This document shows, piece by piece, positions 1 to 7,437 of a stretch of 40,582 nucleotides of DNA; the first letter of the stretch is position 1; each line of letters starts with the position of its first letter. A program made the position numbers and the translations under genes. Origin of the DNA: Firmicutes bacterium HGW-Firmicutes-2 (GTDB taxonomy: Bacteria; Bacillota; Clostridia; Lachnospirales; Vallitaleaceae); contig PGZV01000027.1 in the NCBI GenBank assembly GCA_002841495.1, positions 1 through 40,582 of the forward strand. Direction: 5' to 3'. Below the pieces are notes generated by a model, which worked only from the letters and a program-made list of their open reading frames with translations, had not been told where the DNA came from and searched no databases.

Positions 1-4
1 CCCA

Positions 5-77
5 GGGCGCATAGCTCAGCTGGGAGAGCACCTGCCTTACAAGCAGGGGGTCACAGGTTCGAGCCCTGTTGCGCCCA
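5..77 (+). tRNA. tRNA-Val (anticodon TAC)
   Basis: Full cloverleaf. The acceptor strands GGGCGCA (5-11) and TGCGCCC (70-76) pair perfectly, with discriminator A at 77. The anticodon arm has loop CTTACAA, giving anticodon TAC (reads GTA). The T-arm GGTTCGAGCC is present. The 3' CCA is not encoded. First of a three-tRNA cluster. Confidence 0.97.
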
Positions 78-119
78 TTACGTCTGATATGGATGTTAAC
101 CATTGTATTTTTTTATTGT

Positions 120-204
120 GCCGGAGTGGCGGAACTGGCAGACGCACAGGACTTAAAATCCTGCGACCCTTAAAGTCGTACCGGTTCGATTCCGGTCTCC
201 GGCA
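120..204 (+). tRNA. tRNA-Leu (anticodon TAA)
   Basis: An 85-nt class II tRNA with a long variable arm. Acceptor strands GCCGGAG (120-126) and CTCCGGC (197-203) pair, with discriminator A at 204. The anticodon stem CAGGA/TCCTG encloses loop CTTAAAA, giving anticodon TAA. The T-loop GGTTCGATTCC is standard. CCA is not encoded. Confidence 0.97.
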
Positions 205-240
205 TGTTTTAATTAAGAACAAAAGATTGAACCAAATTAT

Positions 241-314
241 GTGCGCATAGCTCAGCTGGATAGAGCGTCTGGCTACGGACCAGAAGGCCGAGGGTTCAAA
301 TCCTTCTGCGCACG
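241..314 (+). tRNA. tRNA-Arg (anticodon ACG)
   Basis: Acceptor strands GTGCGCA (241-247) and TGCGCAC (307-313) pair, with discriminator G at 314. The anticodon stem TCTGG/CCAGA encloses loop CTACGGA, giving anticodon ACG (A34 normally modified to inosine, reading CGN). T-arm GGGTTCAAATCC. CCA is not encoded. Confidence 0.97.
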
Positions 315-330
315 CTAACTTCATTGAGAG

Positions 331-366
331 GGCTTGTTGACTGCTAGCGGTTGGCGAGCTTTTTTA
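331..366 (+). terminator. Probable intrinsic terminator of the tRNA cluster
   Basis: GGCTTGTTGAC (331-341) can pair with the segment ending GGCGAGCT (353-360), using several G-U pairs, and is followed directly by six T residues (361-366). It sits 17 nt after tRNA-Arg, as expected for the end of the tRNA transcript. The wobble-rich stem keeps confidence moderate. Confidence 0.55.
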
Positions 367-504
367 TATTGCGTGAAAGTTTTACTTTCCTTTAAAGGTG
401 AATTTTCCGTTGTCGTTAAACTATGGACAGATGTGTACAAATGCTAGTTTACTTTTTTATCATAGTTTGATAGACTTGCAATAGTGATAGTTTTTAAACC
501 CATT

Positions 505-618
505 TATGTAAAGAAAGGTGTTGATCGTATGGACGGATACCCGGATCGGTATAGAATGATAATGAAGCATAGACATACCATGACTGATCAACGCAGGAAT
601 GACTTTACATAGGAGGGG
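505..618 (+). promoter_or_regulatory. Candidate structured 5' leader (cis-regulatory RNA) of mgtE
   Basis: TATGTAAAG (505-513) is perfectly complementary to CTTTACATA (603-611), whose 3' edge abuts the mgtE ribosome site GGAGGGG (612-618). Inside, GTTGATC (520-526) pairs with GATCAAC (586-592), and the helix extends through GTATGG (527-532) with CCATGAC (578-584) around one bulge. ATACC (537-541) and GGTAT (548-552) form an inner hairpin. This nested long-range pairing beside a Shine-Dalgarno is the usual geometry of a translation-controlling riboswitch or protein-bound leader. I do not recognise M-box (ykoK) consensus segments. The remaining upstream stretch, 367-504, shows nothing I can identify. 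Confidence 0.55.
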
Positions 619-623
619 TTATA

Positions 624-1955
624 TTGGATATCAATGAACTCATAGAACTTGTTAATGAAAAAGCTTATAAGCAAATAAGAGCCCGATTGGTTGACTTGCA
701 AGAGGCCGATATCGCAGAGCTTATTGAAGAACTTGAGGATAGAGATGCGCTTATTGTATATAGATTGTTACCAAAAGAAATAGCAGCAGATGTCTTTGCT
801 TTTCTTGATATTGAAACACAATCCGAAATATCTATGCTCATTAGTGAAAAGGAATTGGCTTACATTATTAATGAACTCAATTTTGATGATAAGATTGACT
901 TACTAGAAGAAATGCCGGCAAACGTAGTGAAAATGATACTTCGGGATGCCTCAGATAAAGAACGTAAACTCATCAATCAATTTCTAAATTATAAAGAGGC
1001 TTCAGCAGGAAGCCTTATGACAATAGAATTCGTTGATCTAAAAGCGGATATGACGGTTGAAAATGCTATGAGCCGCATTCGTCGTATCGGTATTACGAAA
1101 GAAACAATTTATACTTGTTTTGTAACGGATAATACAAGACGGTTAGAAGGCATTGTCACTTTGAAAGAACTGGTACTAAGCCATCAAGAACATTTGGTTG
1201 GAGATATTATGGAAACAGAGGTCATTTCCGTATCCACAACAGATGATCAAGAGGTTATTGCCAATATATTTAAAAAATATGATTTTTTATCTTTACCGGT
1301 TGTTGATCATGAAAATAGGCTGGTTGGTATTATAACAATTGATGACGTCGTAGACGTTATTGAAGAAGAAACAACGGAAGACTTTCAAAAAATGGCTGCG
1401 ATTGAGCCATCCGATATGGAATATATGAGTATGACCTCCTTTGATTTGGCGAAAAGACGGTTGATGTGGTTGGTTATACTCATGTTTTCAGCCACCATAA
1501 CCGAGTACATATCGAATAAAAACACATATTTAACAGCACAATTTGCCATTTTGTTTGGTGTTATACCTATGTTAATGTCAACAGGTGGCAATGCAGGTGC
1601 ACAATCATCTACACTGGTTATACGTGGTATCACTTTAGGGGAAATTGATTTTAAGGATTTTCTAGCAGTTATATGGAAGGAAATCAAAGTAGGCCTTTAC
1701 ATAGGTGGTACTTTAGGTGGTTTGAACTTTACAAGAATTCTTTTACTTAGACAGGATTTGAAATTAGCATCTATAGTAGGACTGACTCTAATTGGAACCT
1801 CAGTAACAGCAACAACCGTAGGTGGTATGTTGCCGATATTAGCTAAAAAGCTTAAACTAGACCCGGCAACAATGGCAAATCCTCTAATTACAACGATAAC
1901 GGACGCCTTAACTTTAATTATTTTCTTTGCAATTTCTGCCGTCATACTGTTATGA
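624..1955 (+). CDS. mgtE: Magnesium transporter MgtE
   Basis: Mg2+-selective channel/transporter of the inner membrane. The 443-residue product has the family's three parts. An acidic helical MgtE_N domain (about residues 15-125) is followed by two CBS domains (about 130-250; note the 'GIVTLKELV' and 'LVGIITIDDVVDVI' signatures). A C-terminal membrane domain (about 275-443) contains 'MSTGGNAGAQSS' and the 'TTITDALTLIIFF' helix, which carries the conserved Asp of the pore. In known MgtE proteins, Mg2+ bound to the N and CBS domains closes the channel. The start is TTG at 624, fixed by GGAGGGG five bases upstream; no better ATG exists. Length matches the family (about 450). Expression is probably controlled by the structured leader before it. 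Confidence 0.95.
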   Translation: MDINELIELVNEKAYKQIRARLVDLQEADIAELIEELEDRDALIVYRLLPKEIAADVFAFLDIETQSEISMLISEKELAYIINELNFDDKIDLLEEMPANVVKMILRDASDKERKLINQFLNYKEASAGSLMTIEFVDLKADMTVENAMSRIRRIGITKETIYTCFVTDNTRRLEGIVTLKELVLSHQEHLVGDIMETEVISVSTTDDQEVIANIFKKYDFLSLPVVDHENRLVGIITIDDVVDVIEEETTEDFQKMAAIEPSDMEYMSMTSFDLAKRRLMWLVILMFSATITEYISNKNTYLTAQFAILFGVIPMLMSTGGNAGAQSSTLVIRGITLGEIDFKDFLAVIWKEIKVGLYIGGTLGGLNFTRILLLRQDLKLASIVGLTLIGTSVTATTVGGMLPILAKKLKLDPATMANPLITTITDALTLIIFFAISAVILL

Positions 1956-1967
1956 GTAAGTGAGATG

Positions 1968-1976
1968 TGATATAAT
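1968..1976 (+). promoter_or_regulatory. Extended -10 promoter for rho
   Basis: TGA-TATAAT (1968-1976) is a perfect extended -10 element just past the mgtE stop codon and about 95 bp before the rho start. No good -35 is visible, which is tolerated with TGn. Confidence 0.6.
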
Positions 1977-2071
1977 AAATGCATTGATTGATGGTAATTA
2001 TTCTATTCTGAGATATATTCACTTTGACTTACAATCCATTTATAAAATTACATATTATTAGGAGGCCTGTT

Positions 2072-3553
2072 TTGAGCGTTGATTATTCAAAAATGACATT
2101 GGTTCAATTGCGTGCTAAAGCAAAAGAAATCGGTTTGAGAAGTGCAACATCTTTTAAGAAAGCTGAATTGGTTATGCTTTTGACTGAGATTCAAATCAAA
2201 GAAGATGCTAAAGCCCAAAAAGATCAGGAAACGAAATCAGATGAAACTGAAATTGAAGTAAAAAAAGAGAAAAAAGCTAAGAAAGAAGTAAAAGTAAAAA
2301 GTAAACCCTCAAAAACCGAGACATCAAGTCAGTCTAAGAATCAAGAAGTTAAACCCAATGAAAACTTAGATACAACTGAAGAGAAAAAAATAGAGGTACC
2401 ACAAGATCCGAATGGATTAGATAGTGGCCAAATTGCTTTCGGGATATTAGAAGTCTTACCGGATGGCTTTGGTTTTATTCGTTCGGACAACTATATGCCT
2501 GGTGAAGACGATGTCTATGTTTCACCTTCTCAAGTGAGACGTTTCAATCTTAAAACAGGTGATATGCTAAGAGGCAACATAAGGGTCGCTAAAGAAAATG
2601 AAAAATTTAGAGCGCTACTCTATGTACAATCTGTTAATGGTGACTTACCTTCAGTTGCAGCTAAACGACCAAATTTTGAAAGTCTAACGCCAATATTTCC
2701 TAATGAACGTCTACATCTTGAAACAGATTCCAATGAATTAGCTACACGCTTGATTGATTTTATTGCACCTGTCGGTAAAGGGCAAAGGGGTATGATTGTT
2801 GCACCACCTAAGGCTGGAAAAACAACCTTACTTAAAAAAGTGGCAAATGCAATTACACAAAATCATCCGGATGTATATCTGATTGTATTATTAATAGATG
2901 AACGACCTGAGGAAGTGACGGATATTAGACGTTTTATTAAAGGTAAGAATGTAGAAGTAATCTATTCAACTTTTGATGAACTGCCTGAACACCATAAAAG
3001 GGTTTCAGAAATGGTACTCTCAAGAGCTAAACGATTGGTGGAACAAAAAAAAGATTTGGTTATTCTTTTAGACAGTATTACAAGACTAGCTAGAGCTTAT
3101 AATCTCATTATTCCACCGAGCGGTAGAACTCTATCGGGTGGTCTTGATCCTGCGGCGCTACATATGCCGAAGAAATTTTTTGGAGCTGCCAGAAACATTG
3201 AAGAAGGCGGAAGCTTAACCATACTGGCGACAGCACTTATTGAAACAGGAAGTAAAATGGATGAGGTTATTTTTGAGGAGTTTAAAGGAACCGGAAACAT
3301 GGAAGTTGTCCTTGACCGCAAACTTTCAGAACGTCGCATATTCCCAGCTATAGACTTATCTAAATCCAGTACCCGTAAAGATGATTTGCTCTATACAGAA
3401 GAAGAACTTGAGGCGGTTAATAAATTAAGAAAAGTCAGTGCCAACATGAGATCGGAAGATGTTATTGACTCTATGTTGAAAGTTTTTATGGATACCAAGT
3501 CAAATGCGGAATACATTAATAAGCTTTCAAAAAATATTCTATCAAACTATTAA
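2072..3553 (+). CDS. rho: Transcription termination factor Rho
   Basis: Hexameric RNA-dependent ATPase that ends transcription. The start is TTG at 2072 with AGGAGG (2060-2065) six bases upstream. The reading frame is open further 5', but nothing upstream has a ribosome site. The 493-residue product begins with a SAP-like helical segment ('[14 protein letters not shown]'), then a Lys/Glu-rich low-complexity insert of about 80 residues typical of some Firmicutes and Actinobacteria. Next comes the cold-shock RNA-binding domain ('[20 protein letters not shown]'). The ATPase core follows: Walker A '[12 protein letters not shown]', Walker B '[16 protein letters not shown]', and the R-loop region '[13 protein letters not shown]'. 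The insert makes it longer than E. coli Rho (419). The neighbouring rpmE downstream is a common clostridial arrangement. Confidence 0.97.
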   Translation: MSVDYSKMTLVQLRAKAKEIGLRSATSFKKAELVMLLTEIQIKEDAKAQKDQETKSDETEIEVKKEKKAKKEVKVKSKPSKTETSSQSKNQEVKPNENLDTTEEKKIEVPQDPNGLDSGQIAFGILEVLPDGFGFIRSDNYMPGEDDVYVSPSQVRRFNLKTGDMLRGNIRVAKENEKFRALLYVQSVNGDLPSVAAKRPNFESLTPIFPNERLHLETDSNELATRLIDFIAPVGKGQRGMIVAPPKAGKTTLLKKVANAITQNHPDVYLIVLLIDERPEEVTDIRRFIKGKNVEVIYSTFDELPEHHKRVSEMVLSRAKRLVEQKKDLVILLDSITRLARAYNLIIPPSGRTLSGGLDPAALHMPKKFFGAARNIEEGGSLTILATALIETGSKMDEVIFEEFKGTGNMEVVLDRKLSERRIFPAIDLSKSSTRKDDLLYTEEELEAVNKLRKVSANMRSEDVIDSMLKVFMDTKSNAEYINKLSKNILSNY

Positions 3554-3558
3554 AAGGA

Positions 3559-3587
3559 TTGATATATCAATACGAGTATGTTATAAT
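3559..3587 (+). promoter_or_regulatory. Promoter of rpmE
   Basis: TTGATA (3559-3564), a 17-bp spacer, and TATAAT (3582-3587) form a near-consensus vegetative promoter starting six bases after the rho stop. The predicted start near 3594 gives a ~90-nt leader. Confidence 0.85.
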
Positions 3588-3593
3588 TTAAGA

Positions 3594-3680
3594 GCTGTTT
3601 TGAGAAAATTCAATTCTCAATCGAAAATATTGCTCGATATATTATGTCGGTCATATAATATTAGCACGGGCGAAAGAGGT
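3594..3680 (+). promoter_or_regulatory. Structured leader of rpmE (possible L31 autoregulatory element)
   Basis: Between the promoter and the L31 gene, TTGAGAA (3600-3606) pairs perfectly with TTCTCAA (3614-3620), followed by a TCGA-flanked AT-rich segment (3621-3637). L31 leaders that bind the ribosomal protein have been described in Firmicutes. Whether this one matches that motif needs a covariance-model search. The hairpin is seen; the autoregulatory role is inferred. Confidence 0.45.
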
Positions 3681-3687
3681 GAAAAGA

Positions 3688-3897
3688 ATGAAGCAAGGCA
3701 TTCATCCGGTTTATAATCAAGCAACAGTTACATGTAACTGCGGTAACGAATTTACTACTGGAACTACAAATGAATCCATACACGTAGAGATTTGCTCAAA
3801 ATGTCATCCGTTCTATACAGGTCAACAAAAATCTGTACAGGCACGTGGACGTATTGATAAATTCAATCGTAAGTTCAGACAAAACACAGAAGCATAA
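3688..3897 (+). CDS. rpmE: Large-subunit ribosomal protein bL31 (zinc-binding form)
   Basis: Small 50S protein, 69 residues. It begins '[20 protein letters not shown]', the family's standard N-terminus. Four cysteines, two in 'CNCGN' and two in '[10 protein letters not shown]', are the C+ zinc-binding type, distinct from the zinc-free YtjA form induced under zinc starvation. The C-terminal '[10 protein letters not shown]' is also typical. The ATG at 3688 is chosen over the in-frame GTG at 3679 because the latter lies inside the ribosome site GAAAGAGGTG and would add residues absent from the family. Own promoter and terminator: monocistronic. Confidence 0.97.
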   Translation: MKQGIHPVYNQATVTCNCGNEFTTGTTNESIHVEICSKCHPFYTGQQKSVQARGRIDKFNRKFRQNTEA

Positions 3898-3908
3898 TAA
3901 TAACAATG

Positions 3909-3936
3909 AAGAGCTGAGGTTTTCCTCAGCTCTTTT
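3909..3936 (+). terminator. Intrinsic terminator of rpmE
   Basis: GAGCTGAGG (3911-3919), loop TTTT, CCTCAGCTC (3924-3932), then TTTT: a perfect 9-bp GC-rich stem, extended by A-T pairs, 11 nt after the rpmE stop. Confidence 0.95.
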
Positions 3937-3938
3937 CT

Positions 3939-3992
3939 ATAATAGGAAGTCAAAATATAAAATTGAGTTTCATATATACGCTTTCCTATTAT
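3939..3992. repeat. Intergenic 10-bp inverted repeat
   Basis: ATAATAGGAA (3939-3948) and TTCCTATTAT (3983-3992) are perfect inverted copies separated by 34 bp of AT-rich sequence. It lies between the rpmE terminator and the yqhQ promoter and belongs to neither. It may be a small RNA hairpin or a remnant of a small mobile element. No coding potential is seen. Confidence 0.6.
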
Positions 3993-4066
3993 CGTAGCAT
4001 TGAAGTTGCAGTATCCTTGTTGCAATATTAAATGCATATAGTTGAGCGTAGCGTTGGTAATTTTAA

Positions 4067-4096
4067 TTGGCAGCTCGAATAAGAGTATGATATACT
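4067..4096 (+). promoter_or_regulatory. Promoter of yqhQ-prmC-prfA
   Basis: TTGGCA (4067-4072), an 18-bp spacer ending in TGA, and TATACT (4091-4096): good -35 with an extended -10, 63 bp before yqhQ. No further promoter is evident before prfA, so the three genes are probably cotranscribed. Confidence 0.75.
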
Positions 4097-4159
4097 AAAG
4101 AAATCTTAAACTCAGTATTATGGGATTTAAGATAAATATAAACAGATGGAAGTGATATT

Positions 4160-5101
4160 ATGGAAAAACCAAGTATTGGTGGCCAAGCGGTTATTGAAGG
4201 CGTCATGATGAGAAACAATGAGAAATACGCTACAGCCGTTAGAACATCCGATCAAAAAATAGTACTAGATAAGAGAGAATATGTGAGTTTAACAAAACGA
4301 TATAAAATATTGGGGCTACCTTTGATTCGTGGTGGTGTTGCATTTTTAGAATCCATGGTCATAGGTATGAAAATACTTACTTTTTCAGCCGAATTTTTTG
4401 AAGTGGAAGGTGAAGAGCAAGCTCCATCAAAGTTTGAAAAATTTCTCGAAGCAAAATTTGGAGATCGCATGAATGATATTGTCATAGCAATCTCAATGGT
4501 ATTGGCATTGGCTCTGTCTATCGGTTTGTTTTTTATCGTACCGGCATTTCTATCTCAAATTATGGGTAGGTTTTTACCGGAAGGCCGTTGGATGAATCTC
4601 ATGGATGGTATTATTAGAATACTGATTTTAATCGGTTATGTTTACCTCATTTCTAGAATGAAAGACATACAAAGGGTATTCGAATACCATGGTGCAGAAC
4701 ATAAAACCATCAATTGCTATGAAAGTGGTGATGAGGTAACAATAGAAAATGTTATGAAACATTCACGTTTCCATAAGCGATGTGGCACAAATTTTATTTT
4801 TATCATTGTGACGGTAAGTATTGTTGTACTAACGATTATTAACGTTCAGACTTTCTGGTTGCGCATTGGTGTTAGATTATTAGCATTGCCTTTGATTGCA
4901 GGCATTTCCTATGAGTTATTAAAAATATTCGGTAAGTTTGACAATGGACTTATTAATATATTTGCATCACCTGGTATGGCCTTGCAAAGAATCACAACCC
5001 GTGAGCCGGATGAAAGTCAGGTAGAAATTGCCATAACAGCTTTTTTGAATGTATTAGTTGAAGACACATGGAAAGATGAACCCATAGATGAGTCAGCATA
5101 A
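4160..5101 (+). CDS. yqhQ: YqhQ-like membrane protein (DUF1385)
   Basis: Integral membrane protein of unknown biochemical function, widespread in Firmicutes. The 313-residue product opens with the diagnostic 'GGQAVIEGVMMR' motif. It contains 'EYHGAEHKTINCYE' and 'SRFHKRCGTNFIF', conserved His/Cys-containing segments that look like a metal or active site. At least four hydrophobic helices are visible (about residues 112-137, 150-170, 214-232, 238-256). It overlaps prmC by 14 bp, so the two are translationally coupled; this yqhQ-prmC-prfA order recurs in Clostridia. Family assignment is firm, function is not known. Confidence 0.93.
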   Translation: MEKPSIGGQAVIEGVMMRNNEKYATAVRTSDQKIVLDKREYVSLTKRYKILGLPLIRGGVAFLESMVIGMKILTFSAEFFEVEGEEQAPSKFEKFLEAKFGDRMNDIVIAISMVLALALSIGLFFIVPAFLSQIMGRFLPEGRWMNLMDGIIRILILIGYVYLISRMKDIQRVFEYHGAEHKTINCYESGDEVTIENVMKHSRFHKRCGTNFIFIIVTVSIVVLTIINVQTFWLRIGVRLLALPLIAGISYELLKIFGKFDNGLINIFASPGMALQRITTREPDESQVEIAITAFLNVLVEDTWKDEPIDESA

Positions 5102-5939
5102 AATCAGTGAGGTATTAGAAGATGTTAAAAAAGAATTCGAACTTGCGAACAAGCAAGATTCCGAAGTGGATGCCAGGTGGTTATTAGCTGAATTACTAGG
5201 ATGTAGTATGACAGAGCTTACGCTCATACAGGAAAAGATTTTGTCAGACGAGATATATCTCAGTTTCATGAATAGCATACAGCGCCGTTTAGCAGGGGAA
5301 CCCCTTCAGCATATACTTGGTTATCAGAATTTTTATGGTTATGATTTCAAGGTTAATGGTCATGTCTTAATACCTAGATGTGAAACAGAAGAGTTGGTGG
5401 AAAAAGCCATATCTATAATCAAAGAAAAAAGAATGAAGGATGTTATCGATATGTGTTGTGGTAGTGGTTGCATTGGTATAACGCTGTTAAAAGAGTGTGC
5501 CGACATAAAAGCATATGGTGTTGATGTGTCTTTTGAAGCAATCTCTATAACCCATGAAAACGGTCTGAATCTTAATGTCAGTGACAGACTTACATTATAT
5601 GAAAGTGACTTATTTCAGGAATTACCCAAAATAAGCGTGGATATGATAATTTCCAACCCACCATATATACCAACAGATACCATTCACAGTCTGAGTACAG
5701 AAGTTAAAGACCGGGAACCAAGTTTGGCACTTGATGGTGGTATGGACGGATTAGATTTCTATAGACGAATTGTTTTAGAAGGTAAGCCTTATCTAAAAGA
5801 AGGTGGCTATCTACTTTTTGAAATTGGCTATGATCAAATGGAAGCTGTTTGTAGGTTGATGGAAGAAAATGATTACCAACATGTAAAAGGTTATAAAGAT
5901 TTATCAGGAAATGATCGTATGGTTATCGGTCATAAATAA
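5088..5939 (+). CDS. prmC: Peptide chain release factor N(5)-glutamine methyltransferase PrmC
   Basis: SAM-dependent methyltransferase that modifies the glutamine of the GGQ motif in RF1 and RF2, raising termination efficiency. The 283 residues comprise an N-terminal helical substrate-binding domain (about 1-75) and a Rossmann methyltransferase domain. The SAM loop is 'VIDMCCGSGCIGI' and the catalytic motif is 'IISNPPYIP'; NPPY holds the target amide. The internal 'EPLQHILGYQNFYG' is a PrmC signature. Start ATG at 5088 lies within the end of yqhQ. Its substrate prfA follows after 27 bp. Confidence 0.96.
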   Translation: MSQHKISEVLEDVKKEFELANKQDSEVDARWLLAELLGCSMTELTLIQEKILSDEIYLSFMNSIQRRLAGEPLQHILGYQNFYGYDFKVNGHVLIPRCETEELVEKAISIIKEKRMKDVIDMCCGSGCIGITLLKECADIKAYGVDVSFEAISITHENGLNLNVSDRLTLYESDLFQELPKISVDMIISNPPYIPTDTIHSLSTEVKDREPSLALDGGMDGLDFYRRIVLEGKPYLKEGGYLLFEIGYDQMEAVCRLMEENDYQHVKGYKDLSGNDRMVIGHK

Positions 5940-5966
5940 GATAGAAATTAAAATAGAGGTGATAAA

Positions 5967-7031
5967 ATGTTTGATAGATTAGAGGGTTTGGTTGCAAGAT
6001 ATGAAGATATATCTCAGATGATTAATGACCCAGAGATGATTTCCCAACAAGATCGATGGCGTAAACTGATGAAAGAACACAGTGATTTGTCAACTATTGT
6101 TGAAAAGTATAAACAATACGTTGCAACCAAAAATAACATTGAAGAAATGCTGATGATGTTGGATGAAGAGTCCGATGAAGAAATGAAAGAAATGGCCAAG
6201 GAAGAATTAGCAGGGAGTAAAGCCTTGTTAACAGTACTGGAAGATGAAATCAAGATTCTACTCATTCCGAAGGACCCCAATGATGAAAAAAATGTATTCG
6301 TTGAGATAAGAGCAGGTGCTGGTGGCGATGAGGCTGCTTTGTTTAATGCAGAGTTATATAGAATGTATAGCCATTATGCAGATTCCAGAAGATGGAAGAT
6401 AGATGTCGTCTCAGTAAATGAAAACGGTATTGGTGGTTTCAAAGAAATTATTTTTGAAATCAGTGGTAATAATGTATATTCGAAACTTAAATATGAAAGC
6501 GGCGTTCATCGTGTACAAAGAATTCCCACTACAGAATCAGGTGGCAGGATTCATACATCAACGGTAACTGTAGCCATGATGCCTGAAGTTGAGGATGTTG
6601 AAGTCGAACTGGATATGAATGATTTACGAATTGATGTATTTAGATCCTCAGGAAACGGTGGTCAATCTGTTAATACAACAGATTCAGCGGTACGTGTTAC
6701 TCATATCCCGACAGGTTTGGTTGTATCATGTCAAGATGGTAAATCACAACTAAAAAATAAAGACAAGGCTTTACAGGTTCTACGTTCGAGACTCTATGAG
6801 ATGGAGCTTCAGAAGCAACAATCAGAACAAGCTGAGAGTAGAAAAAGTCAAGTCGGTACAGGTGATCGTAGTGAAAAAATAAGAACCTATAATTTCCCAC
6901 AAGGGCGCGTGACAGATCATAGAATCAAATTGACGTTGCATAAGTTGGAAGCAATACTAAATGGTGATTTAGATGAGCTTATTGATAGCCTAACCACAGC
7001 AGATCAAGCCGAGCGATTAAAAAATATGTGA
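5967..7031 (+). CDS. prfA: Peptide chain release factor 1 (RF1)
   Basis: Recognises UAA and UAG stop codons and triggers peptidyl-tRNA hydrolysis in the ribosome. The 354-residue length and '[20 protein letters not shown]' identify RF1 rather than RF2, and no programmed frameshift is present. The catalytic '[11 protein letters not shown]' contains GGQ, the target of the upstream PrmC. Domain 1 is the acidic helical region of residues 1-105; domain 3 carries GGQ at about residues 225-235. Start ATG at 5967 follows GAGGTG at 5956-5961. Confidence 0.97.
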   Translation: MFDRLEGLVARYEDISQMINDPEMISQQDRWRKLMKEHSDLSTIVEKYKQYVATKNNIEEMLMMLDEESDEEMKEMAKEELAGSKALLTVLEDEIKILLIPKDPNDEKNVFVEIRAGAGGDEAALFNAELYRMYSHYADSRRWKIDVVSVNENGIGGFKEIIFEISGNNVYSKLKYESGVHRVQRIPTTESGGRIHTSTVTVAMMPEVEDVEVELDMNDLRIDVFRSSGNGGQSVNTTDSAVRVTHIPTGLVVSCQDGKSQLKNKDKALQVLRSRLYEMELQKQQSEQAESRKSQVGTGDRSEKIRTYNFPQGRVTDHRIKLTLHKLEAILNGDLDELIDSLTTADQAERLKNM

Positions 7032-7061
7032 TGATTAATCACGACTAGGATAACATAACCG

Positions 7062-7090
7062 TTGACATTCTAGATACCTTATGATAAAAT
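7062..7090 (+). promoter_or_regulatory. Strong promoter downstream of prfA
   Basis: TTGACA (7062-7067), a 17-bp spacer and TAAAAT (7085-7090) make a near-consensus promoter. It overlaps the first in-frame ATG (7081) of the small gene behind it, which rules that codon out as the start. Confidence 0.75.
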
Positions 7091-7170
7091 CTATTGAAAT
7101 TAATAAAGCAAATTTAGCGTTACGCATGCTAACTTTAAATTGGTCCAGAGAGGCCGAAAAGGGAGAAAAT

Positions 7171-7314
7171 ATGATGCGAGACATCGGTGCGTATTTTTAT
7201 AGTGAACAAAAAAGGATAAAGTGTGTATTAAGTTATCTGGTAGAGGGTATGTATCATGCCAATCTATCAGAATTAACCGTTGACGTTTATAGAACAATAA
7301 ATGATTGGTATTAA
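7171..7314 (+). CDS. Small protein of unknown function (47 residues)
   Basis: Unrecognised. The ATG at 7171, with GGGAGAAAAT directly upstream (7161-7170), is the likely start. The frame is open to an ATG at 7081, but that lies in the promoter -10. The peptide begins 'MMRDIGAYFYSEQKR' and is mixed hydrophobic and charged with no signal sequence or membrane helix evident. It has its own promoter and a terminator whose stem overlaps the last codons, so the transcription unit (about 7097-7338) is compact and self-contained. It could be a small protein or a small RNA whose open frame is fortuitous. Confidence 0.45.
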   Translation: MMRDIGAYFYSEQKRIKCVLSYLVEGMYHANLSELTVDVYRTINDWY

Positions 7315-7338
7315 ACCAATTCGTTTATTGTTTTTTTA
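7293..7338 (+). terminator. Intrinsic terminator of the small gene
   Basis: AACAATAAATGATTGG (7293-7308) pairs, with one bulge and a mismatch, with CCAATTCGTTTATTGTT (7316-7332), followed by a run of T to 7337. The stem includes the stop codon region of the 47-residue frame and isolates it from the pyr operon. Confidence 0.85.
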
Positions 7339-7437
7339 TATCATGAAAGTATTATCTTAATATGAAAAGCAAATGTCAAAAGACAACCATTAAGGTCACT
7401 AAGCCACATAAGTTTATTTAGAAATGGAGGTAACCAA

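Noticed and set aside
37-324. A minus-strand open frame across the tRNA cluster
   Set aside because: It is antisense to three perfect tRNA genes, a common artefact.
505-618. M-box (ykoK) magnesium riboswitch before mgtE
   Set aside because: The helices do not correspond to the M-box architecture and I find none of its conserved segments. Kept only as an unassigned structured leader.
3504-3716. A 70-codon open frame across the end of rho and the rpmE leader
   Set aside because: Overlaps both genes in another frame and contains the rpmE promoter; no ribosome site.
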